A stretch of 64,000 bases of DNA. It comes from Streptomyces atratus (GTDB taxonomy: Bacteria > Actinomycetota > Actinomycetes > Streptomycetales > Streptomycetaceae). Positions 33,974-42,522 of this stretch are shown one piece after another; the stretch's first letter is position 1; every line of letters starts with the position of its first letter. Position numbers and translations under genes: made by a program. The DNA is taken from contig NZ_FPJO01000023.1 of the NCBI RefSeq assembly GCF_900119365.1, forward strand, positions 46,796 through 110,795, given 5' to 3'. The notes beneath the pieces were generated by a model. It saw only the letters and a program-made list of their open reading frames with translations, made no database searches and was not told the DNA's origin.

Positions 33974-35650
33974 CTACCAGCCGAAGCCCGGCTGGACGTC
34001 CATGCAGGCCGTCTCGTCGTCGCCGTTGAGCGCCCGTGCGCTGTCCGGGGTCTTCTTCTCGGCGGAGGGCGCGTGGTAGTCGCCGTCCTCGCGCCAGTCG
34101 GCCCCCACGGTCAGCGTGATGCCCGAGACGTCGGTCGACTTCTTCACCGCCGACAGCGGGATGCCGAGCGCCTTGGCGACCGCCTGGGCGTTGCCCTCCA
34201 TGTCCACGGTGGGGAAGAGGATCCCGGTCCGCTTCGCCGGCTCGGTGCTCTGCGCGTCGATCGCGGCCTGGGTGAAGCCCTTCCCGGTCAGCAGCTCCTT
34301 GACCGCCGAGGCGCGGCCCTTGGCCGGGTAATCGATCTCGGTACGCGTTCCGTTGCGGACGGTCACCGGGATCTCGGCCGGGGAAGCCGTGGGCTTCTTG
34401 GCGGCGGCCGGTGCCTTGCGCTTGGACGTCTTGCCGTCGAGCGGGATGTCGTCGCGGACCATCTGGAAGAGCTGGTCGGCGTCGCCGGGCTTGGGGAGCA
34501 CCCGCTCCTTGAGCGTGCCCGTCCCGTAGACGTTCGGCATCGTCGTCATGGTGATGCGCTTGGTGGGCGCCTTCTTGAGCTCCTCCGCGAGGTCGTAGAG
34601 CTTCTTGACCGTGTCGAGGCCCTTGTCGACCGTCAGCGCGTTCGTCGCCGCCTCGGCGAGACCCATCAGCTTGCCCGGGTCGGTGAGCTTGGTGCCCTTG
34701 CGCAGCTCGCGGACCATCGAGTTCATGTACATGTGCTGGGCGTGGGTACGGCCGAGGTCGGTGCCGTCCTCGAAGCCGTAGCGGGTGCGCAGCCACTGGA
34801 GGGCCTGCTTGCCCTTGATCTTCGTGGTGCCCTTCTCCAGCTTCAGCCCGGAGCCCTTGCCCTCGCTCGTGTGCGAGTAGACGTTGCCCTTGACGCAGAC
34901 CGGGACACCGCCGATCGCGTCCGCCATCGAGACCACACCGGCGAAGTCGATCATCATGAAGTGGTCGATGGTGATGCCGGTGAGCTCGTACCAGGTGGCC
35001 ACGGAGCAACCGGGGCCGCCGCGGCCGAGCGTCTCATTGGTCATCGCCAGGCCGGTGGTCGCGGGGTAGACGCGCTTCGTCTCCGGGTCGGTGCACTTCG
35101 GGATCTTCAGCATCGTGTCGCGCGGCATGCTGATCACCGACATGTTGCTGCGGTCGGCGGAGAGGTGGAGCAGCATCTGTACGTCGGCCAGGGGCGGCGC
35201 CCCGAAGGTGTTCTTGGCCCCGCCGAGCTTCTGGTTCGCCTTGGAGTCCCGCGCGTCCGAGCCTATGAGCAGGATGTTCAGCGGGGTCTGACCGGCGGCA
35301 TTGGCCTTGTGGTCGGCCATCTTCTTGTCGCCGAGGGTCAGATCGGCCTTCTTGAGATTGCCGTTGAGGTGCTCGTAGTAGAGGTATCCGGCGCCGGCGC
35401 CGCCGATTATGAGCAGCGCGGTCACCGACGCGACCCAGCGCAGCACCCGGCGTTTGCCCTTCTTGCCGCGTGGCTTGGGGCCACCGCGCCGGTGACCGCT
35501 CTCCCCGGAAGCGGCCCGCTGCTCCCCGGGGCCGGAGTCCTCGCTCTCCTCCGGCCCCTCCTCGTACAGCCCGTCGTCCCAGCCGAGTTGGCCGGCGTGC
35601 CGGACGCGTGGTCGCGTCCCCTCCCCGGGCGTACTGCTCCGTGCCACCAA
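33974..35650 (-). CDS. LCP family protein 3, with LytR_C domain
   Basis: A 558-residue membrane protein from GTG 35650, which has an AGGGGGG stretch upstream. An acidic then basic cytoplasmic region (1-69), TM 70-91 and an LCP domain (IGSDARDS, PLADVQMLLH, SMPRDTML, LRTRYGFEDGTDLGRTHAQH) are visible. A LytR_C domain (about 435-535) begins IPVTVRNGTRTE. The RSDT Arg is replaced by Leu/Ala (PLADV), while the later Arg pair and Asp are intact. It starts 46 bases after the stop of LCP 4 and runs in the same direction, so the two are likely cotranscribed. Confidence 0.9.
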   Translation of the reverse strand: MVARSSTPGEGTRPRVRHAGQLGWDDGLYEEGPEESEDSGPGEQRAASGESGHRRGGPKPRGKKGKRRVLRWVASVTALLIIGGAGAGYLYYEHLNGNLKKADLTLGDKKMADHKANAAGQTPLNILLIGSDARDSKANQKLGGAKNTFGAPPLADVQMLLHLSADRSNMSVISMPRDTMLKIPKCTDPETKRVYPATTGLAMTNETLGRGGPGCSVATWYELTGITIDHFMMIDFAGVVSMADAIGGVPVCVKGNVYSHTSEGKGSGLKLEKGTTKIKGKQALQWLRTRYGFEDGTDLGRTHAQHMYMNSMVRELRKGTKLTDPGKLMGLAEAATNALTVDKGLDTVKKLYDLAEELKKAPTKRITMTTMPNVYGTGTLKERVLPKPGDADQLFQMVRDDIPLDGKTSKRKAPAAAKKPTASPAEIPVTVRNGTRTEIDYPAKGRASAVKELLTGKGFTQAAIDAQSTEPAKRTGILFPTVDMEGNAQAVAKALGIPLSAVKKSTDVSGITLTVGADWREDGDYHAPSAEKKTPDSARALNGDDETACMDVQPGFGW

Positions 35651-35696
35651 GACCCCCCTGCTGCTCAGACTCGTGGTTCCGCGCAGTGACCCGGTG

Positions 35697-37475
35697 TCAC
35701 TTGGCGCACTCTGCCTTGTCGGCGTTTGCTTGCTGAATGTCGGTCGGCACCTTTGCCGGCCCGGTGATGGGAGTACCCGCGCCCTTGAAGTCGTCCCCCA
35801 GGGTCAGCACCATCGCCTGGAGCCCTTCGGCGTCCGTGGTGCCCTTCTTCATGGCCGAGCCGGGCAGGCCCATCATGGCGGCCAGCGCGCGGGCCTGGTC
35901 CGCCTGGTTCGGCGCGTACTCCAGCGTCGTCTTCGCGGCCTTCGCCGGGGCGTTGGCCTTGTTGGTGGACTTGAGTACGCCCTGCTCGTTCTGGAGCCAG
36001 GTGACCGTCGCCTGCGCGGCGCCGGGCACCTTGCCGCCGTTGTACACATCGACGCGTACGTCGCCCGAGGCCGCCTTGGGGCCCTTGAGGAGCGCGTCCT
36101 GCTTGCTCTTCGCGGCCTTTTTCTTCGACTTCACCTCGGTCAGTGAGGTGTCGTCGCGCATCATGGCGAACAGCGGGTCGGACTTGGGCGGGTTCAGTAC
36201 GACGGTGACCGGTGTCTTCTCGGCCGGGTTGTCCTTCACCGGCACCGTGGTGAAGGTGATGTTCTTCGTGTTGACCTTGCCGAGCTCCTGGGCCAGCGAT
36301 GCCAGCTTCTTCCCCGTGCCGATGCCGGTGTCGACGGTGAGCGCCTTGGTCGCGGCGTCCGCCAGCTTGTACAGCTTGGGCAGGCTGGTCAGGGTCTCGT
36401 CCGACTGCATCTGCCGGATCATCGACGCGATGAACTGCTGCTGGACCTTGATCCGGTCCAGGTCGCCATGGTTGCCGAAGCTGTGCCGGGTCCGTACGAA
36501 CGCCAGGGCTTCCTCGCCCTGGATGCGGTGCTCGCCGGCCGGCAGGTCCAGGTGCGAGTCCGGGTCCTTGACCGGCTTGGCCAGGCAGATCTCGACCCCG
36601 CCGACCGCCGTGGACAGCTCCTTCACCGCGTTGAAGTCGACCATCATGAAGTGGTCGACCTTCAGGCCGGTGATCTTCTCGACCGTCTCCATGGTGCAGC
36701 CGGCGTTCCGGCCCTCCTGGCCGAGGCTCTGGTTGAAGCGGACGTTCCGCGTACCGGGGATGACCTTCTCCGAGCCGTCCGGCTGCTTGGTCCTGCAGGC
36801 CGGGATGTCGGTGATCAGGTCGCGGGGGATGCTCAGCGCCGTCGCGTTGGTGCGGTCCTCGGAGACGTGGAAGAGGATGTTGGTGTCGGCGTGGCCCACG
36901 CTGTTCTTGTCGCCGTAGCCCTCGTTGCCCTTGCCGGTGCGCTTGTCGGTACCGATGATCAGGATGTTGATCGGGGCGTCGGTGTCGAAGACGTTCTTGT
37001 TGCCGGCCCCGCCCACGTCGACCGTGTTCAGGTTGCCGTTGAAGTGCTGGTACAACGCGTACCCGCCCACCGACAGGCCGACCAGCACGAAGGCCATCGT
37101 GCCGCCCGTCCACAGCAGCGCCTTCTTGCGGCGCGCTTTGGGGGCCTTGCGGCTGCGGCGGCCCGCCGGACCGGAACTCTCCTGGCCGCGCGCGCCGTTG
37201 GCCGAACGGCGGCTGCGCTGACCAGGTACCTCGCGGCTCGGACCGGACCCCTGACCCTCGCGTGGGGTATTCCGGCGGTCGCCCCTGCGCCCGCCGGAAT
37301 CTTCCCGGACCGGCTCTCTGCTATGGGGAACACGCGCGCCGGAAGTACGGGAAGGGGCGTCCGAATCCCCTCCGGAATGATTCAGTCGCAGTTCGTAATC
37401 ACCGGTGTGCGGGTTGAGGACCCACTGGTCTGCGGGGTCCATTCCGTCCGCCCGCCCACGGCTTTGCGCATCCAC
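35697..37475 (-). CDS. LCP family protein 4, with LytR_C domain
   Basis: GTG 37475 (VDAQSRGRAD) is chosen because GGAGGA lies 11 bases upstream and the N-terminal WVLNPHTGDYELRL segment follows at once; length 592 residues. A long basic disordered region (33-118), TM 120-142 and an LCP domain (IIGTDKRTG, GHADTNILFH, SIPRDLITD, VRTRHSFGNHGDLDRIKVQQ) follow. The LytR_C domain begins VRVDVYNGGK. The RSDT Arg is replaced by His/Ala (HADT). Probable first gene of an LCP 4-LCP 3 operon. Confidence 0.9.
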   Translation of the reverse strand: MDAQSRGRADGMDPADQWVLNPHTGDYELRLNHSGGDSDAPSRTSGARVPHSREPVREDSGGRRGDRRNTPREGQGSGPSREVPGQRSRRSANGARGQESSGPAGRRSRKAPKARRKKALLWTGGTMAFVLVGLSVGGYALYQHFNGNLNTVDVGGAGNKNVFDTDAPINILIIGTDKRTGKGNEGYGDKNSVGHADTNILFHVSEDRTNATALSIPRDLITDIPACRTKQPDGSEKVIPGTRNVRFNQSLGQEGRNAGCTMETVEKITGLKVDHFMMVDFNAVKELSTAVGGVEICLAKPVKDPDSHLDLPAGEHRIQGEEALAFVRTRHSFGNHGDLDRIKVQQQFIASMIRQMQSDETLTSLPKLYKLADAATKALTVDTGIGTGKKLASLAQELGKVNTKNITFTTVPVKDNPAEKTPVTVVLNPPKSDPLFAMMRDDTSLTEVKSKKKAAKSKQDALLKGPKAASGDVRVDVYNGGKVPGAAQATVTWLQNEQGVLKSTNKANAPAKAAKTTLEYAPNQADQARALAAMMGLPGSAMKKGTTDAEGLQAMVLTLGDDFKGAGTPITGPAKVPTDIQQANADKAECAK

Positions 37476-37698
37476 GGTTGCTTGAGTCCTCCGTCGGTGC
37501 CACGCGAGGCGCCTCCCCCGATCAGGCGCTCGATCTTTCGCTCCAGAAGTGCACGGCCTGGCGGCCGGCAGCACCGGATCGCGTCACACTATCGGCCCAG
37601 TTCGGCGTCGAGCGACGTGCGTGACAAATTCCACGGTCCTTACAACTGGTCATACTGCTCATTACACGCCGATCACCGGCTTCTGTTTGGGAATTGCT

Positions 37699-38943
37699 TT
37701 ACTGCTTGCACAGGTCCGCCGCCGCGTTGTTGCCCGAATAAGTAGGCGTGGGGCTGGGGCCCGAGGCTTCCGGGGGATCGGTCGCGGCATTGTTTTTCCC
37801 GTTGTTCTTCTCGTCGTCACGTTTGAGCTCGTCCGCCGGGACCACGGCGACCGGATCGTCCTCACGCAGCCGCTTGAAGAGCCGGTTCGCATCGGGCTGT
37901 ACGAGTTCGTCCCGGTTCCGGTTGGCGACGTAGGGCTGCCGGGGCACGGTCAGGAACTGCACCTTGTCGGTCGGTACGTTGCGCATGCCGCGCACCAGCT
38001 CGTACAGGTCCTTGAGGCTGTCGAGCCCCGGGTCGGTGGTCAGCGCCTTGGTGGCCGCGTCCAGCACCGGGTAGAGACGGGTCGGATTGAGCAGTACGCC
38101 GTCGCTCTGGACCTTGTTCACCAGCGCGCCCAGGAACTGCTGCTGGCGGTCCATCCGTTCGGTGTCGCTGCCGTTGCCGATCGACTTGCGGGCCCGTACG
38201 TACCCCAGCGCCTGCTCGCCGTCGAGCTTCTGGCGGCCGGCGGGGAGCTTCAGATGGGCGTCGGCGTCGTCGACCGGCTTCTTCAGGCAGACCTCGACCC
38301 CGTCCACGGCGTCGACCATGTCCTTGAAGCCGTTGAAGTCGACGACCATGTGGTGGTCGATCCGGACGCCGGTCATCTTCTCGACCGTACGGATCGTGCA
38401 GGCGGTGCCGCCGAGCTCGAAGGCCCAGTTGAACTGGGCGAATTGCTTCTTCGTGGCCGTACCGTCCGCGCTGTGGCAGACCGGGATGTCCACCATCAGA
38501 TCGCGCGGCAGGGACATCGCCGTGGCGCTCTTCCGGTCCGCGGGGAGGTGGAGCAGGATCGTGGTGTCCGAGCGCTGGCTGCCGCCGTCGTCACGGCCGT
38601 ACTTGCGGTTGTCGCCGGCCCGGCTGTCCGAGCCGATGAGCAGGATGTTCTCCGCGTTGTGCACCACGGAGGCGGGCCGCTCCCGCTCGTACGCCTTGAG
38701 TTCGGCGGCGGCGGACGTGTCGGTCCTGATGTTGCCGTCGAGCTTCCGGTACAGCCACGCGCCGACGCCCGCCGCGACCAGCACGACGAACGAGGCGCCG
38801 AGCGCGGTCCAGCGCAGCCAGTGGCGCCGGTGCCGGGCTCCGGTCACCGGCGTGGCGCCGGATCCGCTCCCGGGCCGCGACTTGTCCCCGCCCGCCGCCG
38901 GGTCGTCCGGCGGGCCGGCGCTTTCGCTCACGTCTGCGTCCAT
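37699..38943 (-). CDS. LCP family protein 5
   Basis: A 414-residue LCP protein: short cytoplasmic segment, TM 45-64, then the LCP domain with IGSDSRAG, QRSDTTILLH, SLPRDLMVD and VRARKSIGNGSDTERMDRQQ, all key residues retained. There is no LytR_C domain; the C-terminus is a Lys/Asn/Pro-rich tail ending in Cys-Lys-Gln. The ATG at 38943 has GAAGG directly against it; GTG 38931 (residue 5) is better spaced and may be the true start. A 223-base gap separates it from LCP 4. Confidence 0.9.
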   Translation of the reverse strand: MDADVSESAGPPDDPAAGGDKSRPGSGSGATPVTGARHRRHWLRWTALGASFVVLVAAGVGAWLYRKLDGNIRTDTSAAAELKAYERERPASVVHNAENILLIGSDSRAGDNRKYGRDDGGSQRSDTTILLHLPADRKSATAMSLPRDLMVDIPVCHSADGTATKKQFAQFNWAFELGGTACTIRTVEKMTGVRIDHHMVVDFNGFKDMVDAVDGVEVCLKKPVDDADAHLKLPAGRQKLDGEQALGYVRARKSIGNGSDTERMDRQQQFLGALVNKVQSDGVLLNPTRLYPVLDAATKALTTDPGLDSLKDLYELVRGMRNVPTDKVQFLTVPRQPYVANRNRDELVQPDANRLFKRLREDDPVAVVPADELKRDDEKNNGKNNAATDPPEASGPSPTPTYSGNNAAADLCKQ

Positions 38944-39113
38944 CCTTCACGTTCGGCGGCGCGTCGGGCCGCCGGTCGCAGGAGTAGACGGCTGAACCTC
39001 ACGCTTGGTTGTGTCCTCGGTGGTCCGTAACGCCGATCATGTACCGGAGTTGAGGCGCAGCCCCCGAGGACTCGACGCGGTGTGGGCCGGAAGAGTGGTC
39101 CTCAGCGTGCTTG

Positions 39114-39866
39114 TCATACCGCGCTGTTGGTGACCCGCTCGCTCTCCACGCGCTTCGCCAGCCCCTCCTCGCCCAACTGCCCCAGGTGACGGCAGAGGAC
39201 CACGGACCCACCGGCGGCCAGCGGCGCGAACAGCCCCGTGCTCAGCCCCTCCCAGCTGCCGTACGTACGTCCCGTGAGCAGCCGCGATCCGGCGGCCAGG
39301 CCGAGTGCGGCGGCATCCTCGCGGGCCCGTGCCACCAGTTGCGCCGAGGTCAGCTCGACGCCGTCCACCGCCAGCGCGGGGGCGTCCGGGTCCACCGGGG
39401 CGAAGGGGGCGAACCGGTCGCCCTGGCTCGGCACCTCGACCGCGTAGTCCGCGAAGCCCTCGGGCGCCTGCGGGAACCTGCCGCCCAGCGGGCGCAGTGC
39501 CAGGGCGACCCGCTCGCCCCGGCAGGCACGCGCGGCCTCCAGGGTGCCGGGGCCGCTGACGACGAGGTCGGCCGCGGCCGGGTCGCCCTGCACCTCGGCG
39601 ACCACGCCGACCGAGGAACAGGCGAGCAGCCAGACCGCGGACTGCCAGTGCGCGGGCAGCAGGAGCGCGAGCCGGTCGCCCGGCTCGGCGGCGAGGTCGC
39701 CCTGCAGGAGATTCGCGGTCTTGGCCACCCAATTGGCGAAGGTGGCCACCGACAGTTCGACGCGCTCTCCGGTGGCGTCGTCGTAGAAAGTGACCAAGGG
39801 GCGGGCCGGGTCCGCGGCGAGCGCGGAACGCAGCAGGTCGGCAGGGGTGCGGTCGGTGGCGTTCAT
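39114..39866 (-). CDS. TIGR03089-type protein (truncated AMP-ligase fold)
   Basis: A 250-residue protein resembling only the N-terminal portion of acyl-CoA synthetases/AMP-ligases. PLVTFYDDATGERVELSVAT, then FANWVAKTANLLQGDL and DRLALLLPAHWQSAVWLLA match the start of that fold. The P-loop-like SGTTG motif and the C-terminal lid domain are missing, so it is unlikely to be an active ligase. This short form is a conserved actinobacterial family (TIGR03089) of unknown role. It is divergent from the amidase gene, with about 120 bases between starts. Confidence 0.82.
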   Translation of the reverse strand: MNATDRTPADLLRSALAADPARPLVTFYDDATGERVELSVATFANWVAKTANLLQGDLAAEPGDRLALLLPAHWQSAVWLLACSSVGVVAEVQGDPAAADLVVSGPGTLEAARACRGERVALALRPLGGRFPQAPEGFADYAVEVPSQGDRFAPFAPVDPDAPALAVDGVELTSAQLVARAREDAAALGLAAGSRLLTGRTYGSWEGLSTGLFAPLAAGGSVVLCRHLGQLGEEGLAKRVESERVTNSAV

Positions 39867-39986
39867 CCGCGCAAGAGTACGCGGCGGCGACCGGTCCGGC
39901 GGGAGGAGAAGGGTGCCGGGTGCACCGGTTCGGCAGACGGGCCGTCAATTGCGTCGGGACACCCCGGTGGCCGGAGTTGCCCGTGT

Positions 39987-41372
39987 ATGCCCAGGATTAT
40001 TCGCATGCGTGCCTTCCTAGCATCTTCGATCGGTGTCACCTGCGCGGCCGTTCTCGTACTGCCGTCGGCCGTGCCCGCGGGCGCCGCCCCCGACACCCGC
40101 ACCGTCCCCGCCGAGTCGGCCGAGCCCGTCGATGTGCCGGGCTCGACGCAGTCCCTGCCGATGCGGACCCTGCCGGCACCCTCCGACCGGGCCACCGACG
40201 AACCCACCCGGGCCACGGCCGCCCCCGAACAGGGGCTGCCCGAACGCGAGGTCCGCCCCTTCTCCCTGGTCGGCGTCGTCTGGGACGACGCGAACACCGA
40301 ACTCCACGGCTCCGTCCAGGTCCGCACCCGTGCCACCGGCACCGGGGAGTGGTCGCAGTGGCAGGACCTGGAGACCCACAACGCCGAGCACGGCGCCGAC
40401 CCCGGCACCGCCGAGCGCGAATCCGGCGCCGTCCGGGGCTCCACCGCCCCGCTCTGGGTCGGCGACTCGGACGGCGTCGCGGTCCGCGTACGCCCCGAGG
40501 CCCCGGACCCGCAGGACCGGACCGCCACCGCCGTACCGCTGCCCGGCGGGCTGCGCCTCGAACTCGTCGACCCCGGCAAGGACCCGCAGCAGGCCCCCGC
40601 GACGGACGCCGGGACCGAGGAGGATGTCCAGGCCGCGGCAGGCACCCAGGCCACCGGGGACGGCCGTACCTCATCCCTCGCCCCGAGCGTGCTCCCCGCC
40701 CTGGGCAAGGCGGAGTCCGAGGTGCGGTACGAGGCCGAGGCCGGCCTCGTACCCGGCGCCCGGCCGTACATCGGCCCCCGTCCGAGCATCGTCACCCGCA
40801 AGGGCTGGGGCGCCGACGAGAAGCTCAGGGAGCGCAAGTTCGTCTACACCAGCAAGGTCAAGGCGGCCTTCATCCACCACAGCGCCACCGGAAACAACTA
40901 CAAGTGCTCCCAGGCGGCCTCGGTCCTGCGCGGCATCTACCGCTACCACGTCAAGAGCAGCGGCTGGCGCGACATCGGCTACAACTTCGCCGTCGACAAG
41001 TGCGGAAACATCTACGAAGGACGGGCCGGAGGCGTGACGAAGGCCGTCCTGGGAGCGCACACGCTCGGCTTCAACACCGACAGCATGGGCATCGCGGTGC
41101 TCGGCACCTTCACCAAGTCGAACCCGCCCGCCGCCGCGGTGAACGCCGTAGCGAAGCTCACCGCCTGGAAGCTCGGCCTGTTCGGCGCCGACCCGCGCGG
41201 CAAGGCCACGCTCGTCTCCGGCGGCGGGAACAAGTACAAGAAGGGCAAGAAGGTCAAACTCAACGTCATCTCCGGCCACCGGGACGGCTTCGCAACCGAA
41301 TGCCCCGGAGCGCGTCTCTACAAGAAGCTCGGCTCGGCCCGCTCCAGCTCCGCCAAGCTCCAGGGCCGCTAG
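39987..41372 (+). CDS. Secreted PGRP-type N-acetylmuramoyl-L-alanine amidase
   Basis: A 461-residue secreted wall hydrolase. The signal peptide (1-33) ends near PAGA. A beta-rich middle region (about 80-220) is of unknown role. The C-terminal PGRP/amidase_2 domain (about 265-450) has H297-H298 in FIHHSATGNN, the GWRDIGYNFAVDKCGNIYEG core, GAHTLGFNTDSMGIAVLG, and SGHRDG with the CPG Cys/His region as zinc ligands. It cleaves the bond between N-acetylmuramic acid and L-Ala. ATG 40005 (six codons later, AGGA at 39993) is an equally plausible start. Confidence 0.9.
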   Translation: MPRIIRMRAFLASSIGVTCAAVLVLPSAVPAGAAPDTRTVPAESAEPVDVPGSTQSLPMRTLPAPSDRATDEPTRATAAPEQGLPEREVRPFSLVGVVWDDANTELHGSVQVRTRATGTGEWSQWQDLETHNAEHGADPGTAERESGAVRGSTAPLWVGDSDGVAVRVRPEAPDPQDRTATAVPLPGGLRLELVDPGKDPQQAPATDAGTEEDVQAAAGTQATGDGRTSSLAPSVLPALGKAESEVRYEAEAGLVPGARPYIGPRPSIVTRKGWGADEKLRERKFVYTSKVKAAFIHHSATGNNYKCSQAASVLRGIYRYHVKSSGWRDIGYNFAVDKCGNIYEGRAGGVTKAVLGAHTLGFNTDSMGIAVLGTFTKSNPPAAAVNAVAKLTAWKLGLFGADPRGKATLVSGGGNKYKKGKKVKLNVISGHRDGFATECPGARLYKKLGSARSSSAKLQGR

Positions 41373-41508
41373 ACGGTGCGGGGCGGTCCTCCCGGACGCG
41401 GCGGTGCGCTTCTCCTCCGACGAGTAGCCGGGCGCGGTACGGCGAACAACCGGGCAGCGGCCGCAGCGCTTACCCTCGACAGGCACCCCGACGACCGAGG
41501 ACCTCACC

Positions 41509-42507
41509 GTGGCAGGACGATTCGCCCCCCGCAGCGCTCCCCGCGCGGCCGTCCCGCACCAGGCGGCGGCTCCGGCGCCGGACGCGCTGACCCGTGAGTG
41601 GACCCCGCCCGGCCCCTTCGACCTGCGCCTGGTCGTCGGCCCGCTGCGCCGAGGCCCCGCCGACCCCACGTACCGGATGACCGCGGACGGCACGGCCTGG
41701 CGGGCCAGCCGCACACCCGCGGGCCCCGGCACCCTCCGCCTCACCCCCCGGGGCGGCCGGATCGAGGCGGCGGCCTGGGGCCCCGGCGCACCGTGGCTGC
41801 TGGACCGGCTCCCGACACTGCTCGGCGCGACGGACGACCCGGACGCCTTCCGCCCGCGCCACCGCCTGCTCGCCCTGACCCGGCACCGCCGCCCCGGCCT
41901 GCGGCTGCTGCGCACCGGCCTGGTCATGGAGTCGCTGATCCCGTCGATCCTGGAACAGAAGGTCACCACCGACGAGGCCTACCGCGCCTGGCGCCTCCTG
42001 GTCCGGGGGCACGGCACTCCGGCGCCCGGCCCCACGGACCACGCCGCGTTCGACGCGCTGGGGCTGCACGTCATGCCGGACGCCCGCACCTGGTCCCTGA
42101 TCCCGTCCTGGGAATGGCACCGCGCGGGCGTCGACGCCAAACGCTCGGGCACGATCCTGCGCGCGGTACGCGTGGCCCGCCGCCTGGAGGAGGCGGCGGC
42201 CATGGAGCTCCCGGAGGCCATGGCCCGGCTGCAACTGATCCCCGGCATCGGCCCCTGGACCTCGGCCGAGACGCTCCAGCGCTCGAACGGCGCTCCGGAC
42301 GCGGTCACCGTCGGCGACCTCCACCTCCCCGGCATCGTCGGCCACGCCCTGGCGGGCAACCGGGACGCCGACGACGAGGAGATGCTGGCCCTCCTGGCCC
42401 CGTACGAGGGCCAGCGCCACCGGGCGACCCGCCTCATCCTGCTCTCGGGCCACACCCCGGCCCGCCGTGCCCCGCGCATGACCCGCGGCGACATCGCCCG
42501 CCTGTAG
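41509..42507 (+). CDS. DNA-3-methyladenine glycosylase II (AlkA-like)
   Basis: A 332-residue HhH-GPD-superfamily base-excision enzyme that removes alkylated purines from DNA. The helix-hairpin-helix motif is LQLIPGIGPWTSAETLQRS (about 242-260), and the catalytic Asp is D270 in VTVGDLHLPG. The region near ESLIPSILEQKVTTDEAYRA is the conserved core helix preceding it. GTG 41509 starts with MAGRFAPR. The N-terminal 130 residues form the beta domain typical of AlkA. It converges on fbiB with a 15-base gap. Confidence 0.9.
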   Translation: MAGRFAPRSAPRAAVPHQAAAPAPDALTREWTPPGPFDLRLVVGPLRRGPADPTYRMTADGTAWRASRTPAGPGTLRLTPRGGRIEAAAWGPGAPWLLDRLPTLLGATDDPDAFRPRHRLLALTRHRRPGLRLLRTGLVMESLIPSILEQKVTTDEAYRAWRLLVRGHGTPAPGPTDHAAFDALGLHVMPDARTWSLIPSWEWHRAGVDAKRSGTILRAVRVARRLEEAAAMELPEAMARLQLIPGIGPWTSAETLQRSNGAPDAVTVGDLHLPGIVGHALAGNRDADDEEMLALLAPYEGQRHRATRLILLSGHTPARRAPRMTRGDIARL

Positions 42508-42522
42508 AACCCGTGCCCGGCC

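Noticed and set aside
39111..39986. A longer amidase beginning near 39111
   Set aside because: That stretch is antisense to the TIGR03089 gene and lacks protein-like composition; signal peptide and start signals are at 39987-40005.
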